A stretch of 64,000 bases of DNA from NCBI GenBank assembly GCA_028095005.1, contig CM051460.1, positions 111,759,039 to 111,823,038 on the forward strand, in the 5' to 3' direction. Under the pieces are notes generated by a model, which saw only the letters and a program-made list of their open reading frames with translations, made no database searches and was not told where the DNA came from. The DNA is from Rhynchospora pubera. Its lineage: Eukaryota > Streptophyta > Magnoliopsida > Poales > Cyperaceae. The position numbers and the translations under genes are program-made. This document shows positions 1-11,600 of the stretch, one piece after another. Within the stretch, counting starts at the first letter, position 1. Each line of letters begins with the position of its first letter.

Positions 1-187
1 TGTCCAGTTGAGTACAGATAGACAAAAAAAAAGCAAGGAACTGATCATAGAGTAATCATGTTTAGCAAGTTCTTAATGTTATGTGCAAACTATGCATAGC
101 ATTTACATGCTGTCATCATTTTCTATCATATATATATATATATATGAAGTAAACATTTGAATGAGCTTAGAGAAAAATGAATCAGAC

Positions 188-1424
188 CTGAGCAAGAACT
201 TCAGAGATGAGTTGCTCAGCCTTAGCAATCTGTTCTGGAGTGCCCTGAATCTCGACAGAACGGGTTGGCGAATTCGGATCCGCATCCATGTCTCTAGTGA
301 CCTGAATCTTGGCTCCTGATTGAACTTGCAGGTACTTAATCGTATCCCCTCCTTTCCCAATAATAACACCCACCTATAATTTGACCAATTAGTAGCACTA
401 GATAAGGAATTTGCTCAATTTTCATAAAATAGTCAATATCTCTTTTAACTTTAGGTGAGTGTTGCATGATAAGTATGATGTGTTTAAGATAACTAATTTT
501 AAAATGAACAGGACAACTAGATTGGAAGGTTTCATGTATGTGTGCTGCATGGAAACATAACTACAACTTTAGTTTAGAAATGCTTCTGGTTAGGCCCCTT
601 GAAAAACAATCAAACATTCAGATAATTAATGGTGAACATATAGAGAAAGAGGAAGAGGTGAAGAGTGTAATACCCGCCCATTGGGAATGTCAATTTTCTT
701 GCTAGAGCCATGATAATTATATGATGCAAACGAAGGTGTGCTTGCTTGGGGAGGAGGTACTGGTTGACTCGTGAACTTGCTCATGTAAGCTTCAACCAAA
801 AATAAAAAGAAGATTAAAATTAAGAAAAACCTCAACACAATCAAAGAGCATGCAAATTTTCCAATATATATAATTCATACAACAATGTACGCTTTGGCTT
901 ATCCTTTCCCTATAATTGCAGCTAGTGAGTAATCAAAACCCTATGAAACCCAACTAAACCAGTGTTTCCATTATTTAATCTCAATACTGCAACCTAAACC
1001 TCATGCTTTTCATCTACTTGTTCAATTAGCACATCAACACAAAAAGGGTAGACATCAGCCATTAAATTGTGTACCAATACAAGAAAGAACTTTTCAATAC
1101 TAATCAAAACAAATATGTCAATAATCAAAGAAAAAGGAAAAGAATTCTCATACTATTTCCTCCGGAGAGGTCAGATCCGTTATCGGTCTTAGGTCGCTTC
1201 GCCTCAGCATCGCTGAACAGCTTGGCGGCGATCGCCTGAGCGCGTTGCTTGGCCGCCTCTATCTCGTCCATCGGCGGAGGCACGCTGTTGTACGACTGCG
1301 ACGGCGTCTTCTCCTGCGGAGGAGCAGACGAGAACCCCGACTGTCGACGCGGCGGAGGCGTGTCAGAGTCGTCGAATTTCCTCTTGTTGTCGGATCGGGA
1401 CGAGTAACCGTAATCGTCCGCCAT
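188..1424 (-). CDS. KH-domain RNA-binding protein (FUBP/KHSRP-like), 5' part
   Basis: Three 5' exons of a gene that continues beyond the left edge. Exon 1 is 1154-1424, exon 2 is 674-789 and exon 3 is 188-373; all have GT-AG borders and phases that join cleanly (271+116+186 nt, 191 codons). The start is the first ATG after a GA-rich leader and begins MADDYGYSS. Exon 1 encodes a low-complexity, charged N terminus (RKFDDSD, TPPPRR, then an alpha-helical EIEAAKQRAQAIAAKLF). Exon 3 encodes a KH domain with the GxxG loop as IIGKGGDTIKYLQ, followed by SGAKIQVTRD and GTPEQIAKAEQLI. Plant proteins of this type carry two or more KH domains and bind single-stranded RNA or DNA; further KH domains would lie off the window. 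Function here is inferred from the family only. Confidence 0.88.
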
Positions 1425-1530
1425 GGATGGAATTAGGGTTAGGTTTTGAGGTGAGGTGAGATTTGAGAGGAGAGAGAGAGAGAGAAACTAACAAAGGATA
1501 GAAAACTGAAGTGGGTGGAGGCGGTGATGT

Positions 1531-1538
1531 TTTATATA
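1531..1538 (-). promoter_or_regulatory. TATA box of the KH-domain gene
   Basis: Read on the minus strand this is TATATAAA, 107 bp upstream of the KH gene start codon. A GA/CT microsatellite lies between it and the ATG (about 1468-1487), typical of plant 5' leaders. No other TATA-like element is nearer the start. Confidence 0.5.
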
Positions 1539-1599
1539 TCAGCTTGTTCTCGGTATTTGCAAAATTGACCCTGTGCTTTTAGTTATTTGAATAAGTACT

Positions 1600-3610
1600 G
1601 CATGACTATCCAATATGATAATATCTCGCGTCTTAAATAAAAATATAAAATATAAAAATCTCTTGTGTCTACTGTTGCTTATAGGGACGGCCATTGGTTT
1701 TTGTCTCCAGTTTTTTTTTTTAAATCTGCGTAAAAATATCTCGTCTTTTTTAGATGTGTTTGATCTCAAGACATTTTTCTGAGTCCCCTAAAAGATTAAA
1801 TTGTTAATAAATTTTCGAGTTATTATTGAATGAGCGTGAGATTAATAGGTTAATTCAAGTTTATTTTTGGACATTTTTAATTTTAATTTAATATAAAAAA
1901 ATCTAAATTAATTATTTGTAATTGAACGTGGAATTAAAGACTTGAACAATCTTTTTAATTTTGCTCTCGGCCGTAGCCAAGCAAAAAAATTGTGTTGTAT
2001 TGATTGTGCAGAGCATGTAACATTCCAACGCGGCACCCGCACCTCTCCCTCACTCTCTTGAGCAGGATTGTAACTTTTTCCACCAATAATGGTACCATGC
2101 ACTTCGGAATTGCTATCTTTTGTGAAAGGTAGGAAGGTTAAATATTTCAAAAGTTATATTGATTAGAAATTGTATTATTCGGACACAATGTATATTGTGA
2201 ACACTTTCGGACTTCTTAGCACAAAATTAGAGCTATAATTCAAATTGTCACATTCTGTAATTTTGACGACTTGTATAACATTTGTATAACATTTTTGAAA
2301 CACAATTGTCACTTCCGGTATTTTTTGACGACTTGAATTGAAGTTCAAATTAGTTAGAAACTTAGAATCGTGAAGAAATATGCATGATAGTATGTGATTA
2401 GGTTGTCCTTAGTTTTTTTTTCGAAACCTTGACAGGAGCTGTCAAGAGCATAGGTTGTACTTAGTTGTAGTCTACTTCTAGCTACTTTGTTTGCACAAGA
2501 TTACTAATGCTTCTTTCGAAGTTCGGAAAAATAAATTTTTCCGCATATTCGATTATTATTGTTAGTTTCGGTATTAATATAACTCTAAGTTTTAAGTTAT
2601 TGAAAACATCGAGTGATGCATTTGAATTCTTTAATAACATTGCAGCACACTTATTCATTTATTTGCTTTTGCTCCAAAAAAATTTTATACAGCTGTTGTA
2701 TTATATTTAAAGTACATGCATCGGTTTTTTTTTTTTTTGAAGAAAGAGAGAAGTCTTTGCCATCCAACTTTTTTTTGAAATTAAAGTACAGGCATCGGTT
2801 TAATTATTTTATGACTTTAAAAATACAGCTAGGAAGATTACGCAGTGCATTGTGAGTTCAAAACAAACATTGGCTCCAATTTGTTGATCGTGTGTTTGCA
2901 TAGAGCCCAAGATATTATTTGATAAAAAGACAAACATAATGAGCAGTAAATAGATTTCACGTAATTGTTTGCTCCAAATCTGTATATCTTTTAGAAATAG
3001 TGCAAATAAATTTCAGTGGATTTAGGATTCGTCACTTTTAGTGATTATTGATAATATTTCAACATCATATAAGCTTTTTTTTCTGATTTAAAAAATATAT
3101 ATTTTGCTCGACCTGCTTTAAAACATGAATATTTTGCATTTATTCTCGATTGGCTTTAGGATCCGTCACTTTTAGTGCATGTATGCTAAGCATGTATTAA
3201 GGGTAGATTTTTATGCATAATATTTTAGACTGTGCTCCACAACAACATAAAGAGGATGAGGGGAAAAAAATTAACAGTTTACTTGTTCCAACTTGAGGCG
3301 AAGGATATAAAGAGAGAAGTAAGAGAATACGAAAATTGCTCAGGTCACACCCTCCTTAATCACTCGCAAATTAAATCAAAATATCATTCTCTTCTATCTT
3401 GGTTTTCTCAACTTTAGCTTTGGAGGAGAGGATATTTTGGTCATTTTCAAAAAAATGTGGGGGAGTGAATGAATAAGAAGGATGTGTCCTGAGCAATTTC
3501 CAATAGACTACCCTTGTGCTTCATTGTTGTTTTATAGAGGGATATTTTCAACAATTTCTCAATTAGTTCATGCTCCACCTCAAAATTGAAGTGACTAAAA
3601 TTGGACAATT
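1600..3610. other. intergenic spacer, no gene seen
   Basis: AT-rich DNA between the divergent KH and PP2A B genes. Only short open frames without splice context or family resemblance are present. Homopolymer runs are common. Nothing supports a gene. Confidence 0.6.
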
Positions 3611-3845
3611 GGTGTGTTTGTTGCACGTTGGAATAGAATAAAATAAAAGATTAAATAAAATTTTCTCTCTCCTCTCTCCTCTCTCCTCTAATTCCGAATA
3701 AGGTCTAATTCCACCATTGGGGTCGAATTGGAAAAAGGGCCCAAATAAGTCTTATTTGAAATAAGGCTTATTCAAAACGCGTTTTGTTTCATCCCGAATA
3801 AGTTTTATTCGGAATAAGATTTATTCAACCACAAACAAATACACC
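3611..3845. mobile_element. MITE-like element with terminal inverted repeats
   Basis: Left end GGTGTGTTTGTT (3611-3622) is the imperfect reverse complement of the right end AACAAATACACC region (3834-3845). The 235-bp interior is rich in inverted GAATAAG/CTTATTC motifs, as in non-autonomous hAT-like MITEs. No convincing target duplication is visible, so the borders may be off by a few bases. Confidence 0.45.
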
Positions 3846-5590
3846 CAATGATAAAAAACCTCACATCTGCCCATCTCTCTCTATAAATTTTTGGAGTAGG
3901 GGGTCACCTTCCCTCATCCAACTTAATCCTCTAGTTTTAAACTGTGGAGCACATCCATTAATATATATTTTTATTTAACATAGCATAATCGCATCGGTGA
4001 TTTTGAGGTGGTTTATCCGATTGGTATTGTATTTTAGATCTCGAATAGGCCAAATTTAGTTATAAACAATGAATAAGCACTTTCGGCATGTGAAAGTACA
4101 TTTCAAGTTTTCAACTTATTTGCATACTCAAATTTCATACATGCATATCTTTTGGAATCCGAGGTGGCCCTTTTATCTGTTTGGTGGATAATTTTGAGAT
4201 ATTTGTTAATTTTTATTTCAAGATTTGGAATTTGGCCAAAAATTTATGTCTAGCATGAGAAATTTGATTGTAGAATACGCATGAAATTCGATGTATATTT
4301 TTTTCTAGCATGAGAAATTTATGCACGTAAAATTAGTACATTGGGTTAAATATTAGGATTAGGATCTCGTAGAGGGACCCAATTGATTAAAAAGTATGAG
4401 AAGATGCGTCCAATGGTGAAAACATCAATTTTACGCTTGCAACGTTCTATAATTATATACCACAACGTTTAATTTTATTTTTTTGGCTCAAAAGTTTCTA
4501 AGATTTGGCTCGAATAAATTTGAAAATATGAAATTACAGCACTAAATGCGCTGCAAAAAACATTACAATAACGATTTGGTGTGTAGGTGACTTTTATTTT
4601 TTTTTAAAAAAATTAATTTGACGGTGTTGAACAAAAGTGGATCTGAAAGTGGAAAGGATAACTATTTGAATTTTTTTTAAAACTAGCTTGTGGGGAAACA
4701 AATAAAAAGTTAAGGCAATAAAGGTATGTTGCTTAATCGAGATATGTTGTTCAATTTTTTTTTTTATTAGAAAAATCAAAATATATTATTGCTTCGTCTA
4801 ATGATCAAATCGATCCAGTAACACATACAAATGTTTACACATTAGGACGTGTAATCCTTCTTGGATCCGTAGTTTATATAAAGAGTAGAGATAGAAATAA
4901 ATTAATTTTGTTCTACAGTAATGTATAGCTAAGAAACTCTCCTCTGGACCTCTCTTTCTCTCTCACTCTGCATTGTATGATTTCACAAACTTTGTGCATG
5001 TTCAGTTCAGGGCTCTTCCTCTAAGATAAACTTGTTACTTGGTCTCAAATGAAAACAGAACAAAGTAAAAAGTTCTTTGCTAAACGAGTAAAACGAGTAA
5101 ACGGCCTTCCAATAGGTATCTTTCAGGCGTTCACATCATCACATGACAAAATTGTGAAGAAATGAATGGGCCATTCAGGGCCGTGAATACATTCCACTGG
5201 GCCGAGTTACAACACCCTCACTTTCAGGTCTCAGCAAAACAAAGAAGAACAGAGGATAGACACTAGACAGGCTCCAATGATTAATTACAATCAACGAATA
5301 ATAAAAAAACACAGAGGAGCAATTGAGCAAAGCAGCGAGAAATAAGAAAAAGCTTACGAAAAATAGAAAAAAAAGAAGAAAAACAGCCACAACACAACAC
5401 AAACACAACCCTCCCTCTCTTTCTCTCTCTCCTCGCCTCGCCTCGCCTCCCTCGAGAGAAGACGACACAACACAACACAACACAGACATATAACCAAGAG
5501 AGAGAAGCTCAACACCTCCTTTGCAATATTCCCCTTTGAGCACGAATCAATTTATCGCTTTCAAGCTCGAATCGGGGGAAGCCATCAACC
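3846..5590. other. intergenic spacer and PP2A B promoter/leader
   Basis: AT-rich up to about 5200, then CT-rich. Pyrimidine runs and CTCGC repeats at about 5408-5456, and ACAAC repeats at 5464-5483, lie just upstream of the PP2A B coding region and probably belong to its core promoter and 5' leader. No separate gene is seen. Confidence 0.5.
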
Positions 5591-5611
5591 ATGGCGGAGA
5601 AGGGCGTCTGA
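5591..5611 (+). promoter_or_regulatory. upstream ORF 1 in the PP2A B leader
   Basis: An ATG in good context (ACCATGG) opens a 6-codon frame ending in TGA, 46 bp before the main start. Its context is at least as good as that of the main ATG, so scanning ribosomes should meet it first if the transcript starts upstream, as the CT-rich leader suggests. Confidence 0.5.
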
Positions 5612-5625
5612 ATCTTCGTCTTTGG

Positions 5626-5661
5626 ATGATCTCTCCTTGGATCCGTACAGTTCCGAGATGA
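5626..5661 (+). promoter_or_regulatory. upstream ORF 2 overlapping the PP2A B start codon
   Basis: An 11-codon frame starting at 5626 whose TGA (5659-5661) overlaps the main ATG (5658-5660) as ATGA. It is in a different frame from the main protein. Such an arrangement allows termination-reinitiation or start-site competition. Confidence 0.5.
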
Positions 5662-8600
5662 ATCCGAAGGCGGCGGACGTGGCTGAATGTGGGCCGTCGG
5701 ATTCGCCGCCCCCGCCGCTCGATTGGAGGTTCTCTCAGGTCTTCGGTGAGCGTACGGCCGGAGAAGAAGTGCAGGAAGGTAACGTGTTTCTTTCCATTTT
5801 GGGTCTTTTCTGAGATCCGCACCATTTGTTTTTGTGCTGAAATTGATTGTTTTGTAGAGTGTTTTGTGGGTTTTTTTTGTTTTTTGATTTGGTTGAAAAT
5901 TTGTGCTGATGTGGGTCGGATACAATTTGTCTTTTGATGGAGAAACTGTGGTCAGCTGTAGGTTTGGGAATTTGTGACTTGTAAATTGAGAGATTAGTTA
6001 CTTGATAGATGCAGATTGATTGGAATTTATGTTGACTTGGGTTTTCGAGCTAGATTCCTTTTAGTGGACTTGACTTGAGATAGAGATAATCTGTGTGAAT
6101 TCATTATTCACGGGAAAGTTATTCACTCGAGTTTCTATTGGTTTCAGTTAGGATAAGGATCATATTGAGTAATGATATTTGATTGAGTTGGTTACTCTAT
6201 CATGAAGAGATTAATGATTGTTTTTCATTGAGTAATGATTAGATTTAATTAACCTAGTCCTAATAAGAATAATTTTAGTGAATCTCTCTTATGGTAAGGT
6301 AACTTTATGGTATAGTGATTGGGGAAAAACAACTTAATGTTTTCTTCCGCTGAGTTTAAAGAAGTTGGCTGCATGGTACTGAACTACTTATCTTAATAGA
6401 TAATTTTTGGGTGCATTCAATGTGGATATGATTATGATTTATCATAATTCATAAATTCACAAATACAAGTTATTAACATATTATTTTTGGGGCCTGCTAC
6501 TTGTTGGTACAATCAGTACTATGAGTATTCATTGTCTGATACGTTGAAGGTCTACACTAGATTCCATGCATGCAACTATTGAGAAGGGTTTGAAAGTGTT
6601 CATTTGATACATTTGAAAAGGGACAGTTGCGAGTAGCTTATTTTATTCACATTGAGTTGGTGGATTAACTGATTTAATAATTCTCGTTTTTCACTTCGCA
6701 TTTATTTATGTATGATACGTGTAAGATTTGCATTTGTCTCCATTGGTGGATAGATAGAGAATAGGATGAAAAAAATTTCATTTTGTTCATTCAGAGTGGG
6801 ACAGTTGTGTTTGCCTGTTTTATTCGAATTTGTTTGGTGCGTTAGTCAATTGTCCTTTCCACTTTGCTTTTTTATCGGTGACAAGACAGTGCATGACCAA
6901 TGTTGAGAAACGCTTCAGCTGTTGAAATAATTATTCTACATTTGCAAGAAAGCCACGAAAATTGGAAAAATATATCTACTACATGTGTCTTTTATATTAT
7001 TTTTTTATATTTATTTATCATTTTTCATCATATGAAGGTAAATCAATTCTGCATAGTGTTACCGAAGTCCGTGGGTGTGGATTACCTTTGAAATACTTCC
7101 CTTTACAATTGTTGGACTGCCAAATCAACAACAGTTGATCTGAAACAATTGATAGAGTATTTTGTGGAAAAGGCTGCATTTGGTTGGAACTGGTTTCATA
7201 TCTTTATCTCTTGATGCAGTTGACATAATATCAGCAATAGAGTTTGACAAATCTGGAGACCATCTTGCCACTGGAGACCGAGGCGGCCGTGTGGTCTTGT
7301 TTGAAAGGACTGACAATATTAGGGATGTAAGTGTGACATTAATTACCGAGCAATTATTGTTTTTATTTAATCATGTCATCAGTTAGTGCGAGTTTTGCAT
7401 CAAAGAAAGATCTGACACGTGGCTCCACTTAGATCTAAGATTTATTATACACTTGCAAAGTGAGATGTCCCTGATATACTTACTCCTTTTAGGAAGTACA
7501 TAGCCAATCTTTCCTCTCCAAACTTCGAAATTGTCTGAAATTCTTTGTTACAATAATACCTTCATTCCCAATTATGCGGTGGAAGGGGTGCCAAAGATAA
7601 TTCTTCTTTTTGATAATGCATATGTGTTGTCTGTTGTGACATATACTGTATTCATCAGATTTCATACCCTATCTTATTTATTTATTTTTTTTAATTTGTG
7701 AGGTCATCATTTTCTAGCACGCTGAATATATTTTTCTTATTATTTAGAATGAGGATAGAAGGGAATTAGAGAGTCAAGACTATTCGGCCAACAAACATCC
7801 TGAATTCCGCTACAAAACTGAATTTCAGAGCCATGAACCTGAGGTACTCTTTTAGTATTAATTTTCATAGCATACATCAGCAGAAGGTCTAAATGCAAAA
7901 GCATCTGTGCATGTACACTTTTATGATCCATCTTTTCTTTCAATCTATTTTTACTTCTCTTTCACACACTTTGTCCTGAGAATTGCCTGAACTTAACAGT
8001 ACCATATTTGATAATTTGCATAAACGCCCAAGCCTTTTTGCTGGCAGAACCCCTTTCTTGGATAACTAATGTTTCTTACATAATTATATCCTGATACTTG
8101 TGTGTTGTGTGACATTGTCGCCAGACTTCATTATTTGATGTTTGCATGCATGCTCCTCAAATAGTCACAAATATTCCATACTTATATAATCTGTATACGT
8201 AACTATATCCTGATATTTTGCGGAATTGTCACTGGACCTCATACTTGCATGAATTTTCTCAAATAAGATGAATGGTATTTCAGCATTGTGCTTACCTGTG
8301 GGCTAGATTGAGAGGGATTTATTTGACAACTTTTAATGTAGTAATACGTGATATATGCATTTGAAATTATTCATATCAGACAACCTGTTTTGATGTATAT
8401 AATGCTTATGACTAATGAAGTCATTTGGTGTAAGTTTTGTCGTGCTTCAAACATTTGGAGAATTCCAACTTTGCTGTAATTAACAATATGTGACTAATTA
8501 TCTGATGATTCTTAAATCATTGAAGGTATTTTAACAATATAAGTGTAACTAAGAATATCATTTTAAGGAATGTTAAGCTGTTTTTATGCTTAACATTCCT

Positions 8601-11600
8601 ATAAACATTTATTTTTTTTTGGATCCAGCAAAACTCAGAATATGATTAAACAATTTGACATTATGCTGATGTCCATTTAGGAAAGATGGATGTTTAAGAG
8701 CTATCTCGTGATGTCACTTGTATACAGGTTATATTTAAATTACTAACTATTTTATTGTTATACTATTGCTTTTCAGTTTGACTACCTGAAAAGTTTGGAA
8801 ATAGAAGAGAAAATCAACAAGATCAGATGGTGCCAAACAGCTAACAATGCACTATTTCTCCTTTCCACAAATGACAAGACCATCAAATACTGGAAGGTTT
8901 GTCTTGAATTATAGTTTCTTTTAATAAAAGAGGAGGTACTTACGGGCAAAGGCCCAATTTGATCCCAATTATAAGATTTGGTATATGTGAATAATGAATT
9001 TGCTTGAATGGTATGGCCGCAATGCAATGTACTTGTTAAATCAAGCTTTTGTCTTGTGTTCAGCTTGTGTTCACTTCAAATTATGCAATTAAGCATCATC
9101 AGACTGGTTGTTTGATCAACACTTTACCAAATAAGACAACTCAAAAAAAGAAAAAAATAGAAATTATTAATTTACTATTACACTACATGATCATGACTCT
9201 TTTGTTATTATTTCCCTTTCTTTATTATATGACAACATTATGGCGTTATGGTTTTGTTCTATAGGTACAAGAGAAGAAGGTCAAATGGGTTGCAGTTATG
9301 AACATGGATACAACCCAAAATGGGGGTGGTGGAGCAGCTTCCAGCTCAAGAACCATGTCGTCCCTACCAAATGGTGGATCCTATGATTCGTCATTTCCTC
9401 CAGGGGGCCTTCCCTCCTTACGATTGCCCGTGGTGGTACTATTTTATCTGATCAAAATCAAGTCTTTTCAAAAGTTGAACCTTAATCAGAACTTTTTGAA
9501 GTTTACATTTAATTCCAGCACATGGCTAATTTACCTCAATTTGGTGTGAGTTGTTCAACTGTGCCTGCAATATGAACATTTATTAACTCTGAGTTATTCA
9601 ACTGTGTTACCTTGAGCCTCAATTTTACTCGTGCTGCTGTCTTACTTGTACTTCCCTCCTGTAGGCATTCATCCTGCTTGCATAACACAGTGAAAAGTTT
9701 TGGTCAATTTTAGATTAGTGATCGCTCAACAGGGTGAAAGACCAACTTCACCCCAAGTTACACGCGTTTTATTATGAAGTTTAAGAAAAAGGCTCGACCA
9801 GAAATCTTAATTCTCGCTGATGTCTGACCATATGAAGTTATATCTATGTGTTCAAATTGTTGAATCCTTTTATCTGTTGCTTTCGCTCGTACTAATTTTT
9901 AATCTAACGATGCTTTGTTATGAAATTTAGGTGGCTAGCCAAGAGTCAAACCTTGTTGCCAGATGCCGCCGTGTATATGCCCATGCTCACGATTACCACA
10001 TTAACTCTGTTTCCAATAATAGGTTAGTTTCAATGCTTAATATATACGGTATGCCTTATGCTTCTTTACAAGTTTCATTTTTTTTTTGGATTTTCCATGC
10101 ACCTATGGACAAAAGTACAACTATTTTTGAAGTACATTTAAATTGGTACTAGAGTTTACTATTATCTTTCAATTTATGGTTTATTTTCTGATCTTAAATT
10201 TGCAGTGACGGTGAAACATTCATATCTGCTGATGATCTGAGAATTAATTTATGGAATTTGGAAATTAGCAATCAGAGCTTTAACATTGTTGATGTAAAGC
10301 CTGCAAATATGGAGGACCTCACTGGTACATTGTATTCTCAATTTTTTTTTTAAATAAATTTGTCAAAATATGTGTTTTGGTGTATTTATGTATGCAAATT
10401 TCCCTATTTCAGGGTGTGTTTGGCACCAATGCGAACTACTAGTTCATGAACACCCAAACATGAAAGAACTAGTTGTTCTTTTGCAAATGACCCTAGTTGT
10501 TCTTGTTCCCATAAATCTTAGAACTAAAATAGTTTAAATTCCAAACATATCCTCACTGGAAAAGTTGAGTGTTGCTATCAGTTAATTTAGCAGGGAACTT
10601 TCAGTAGCACCTTTTAGTTAATTACTATCGAAATGATTCGAATGCTCAAGTGATACACATAATCTTACTTAGAAGATTAGGCATAAAGAAGAGAAATCAT
10701 TGTTAAATGATGAAAACCCGGCTAGGATCGATCTTCTCAAAGGACTATGCAAATGAGGTTTATTAATGAATTTCCTGATAATGTTGAGGCATTTCTAACA
10801 CTCTTTGCTTCATTTTCTTTGCTAAATGTTGCATTCGATTAGAAATTTGAAAAATTTACAGCCTTGGTACCAGACTACATTATGGCTGTTGATGAGATTT
10901 TCTGGCTTGAGATCTGCTCATCCAATATGTACTGGTTCCAACTTTTAAAAGTGGAACATGAGCCTCATCCTTGCAAGTACTTTGATCTTGAGATGTATAT
11001 TACCATATTGGTCATCACTTTATGGGCTATACTACTAAAATTTTGAATAAAGATTACAGCCAATCACCAATTTAAAGAAGACAATTAAGGTGTACACAAT
11101 GTCAAATGTACATATACAAAGGTGTATGGAGGAAAACAAAATGGCATACTGAGACAAAGAATCACTAGTAGTAGTACTAAGCTGACTTCGTTTACTATGT
11201 TGAAACTTTTCAGAGGTGATAACATGTGCTGAATTTCACCCGACTCATTGCAATACACTTGCCTATAGCAGCTCCAAGGGCTCCATTCGTCTCCTTGACC
11301 TCAGACAGTCAGCTCTGTTGGATAACAATTCTAAATTGTTAGTCTGCTAGACTTAAAAAACAAGTAGATGCACAAATATTTATGTGATGCGATATCAAAT
11401 AATTAGTTTTTTTCTGGATGTGCTCTTCAATTAAGTTGGATTCATTAGTAGCAAATTATTTTGTGTGCCTCATCAAAAGGCAAAGTACAATTCTAAAGAA
11501 GAGAAATATGTCATTCCGCCCTTCTTAAACACAGATAATATCTAAGAATTTGATTTTTACCCTTGATCATTTATATCAAGATTAAATGGGTACTGTTAAT

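Noticed and set aside
5175..5937. Minus-strand frames of 92-138 residues across the PP2A B first exon
   Set aside because: They overlap the CT-rich leader and exon 1 of a well-supported gene and show only low-complexity composition.
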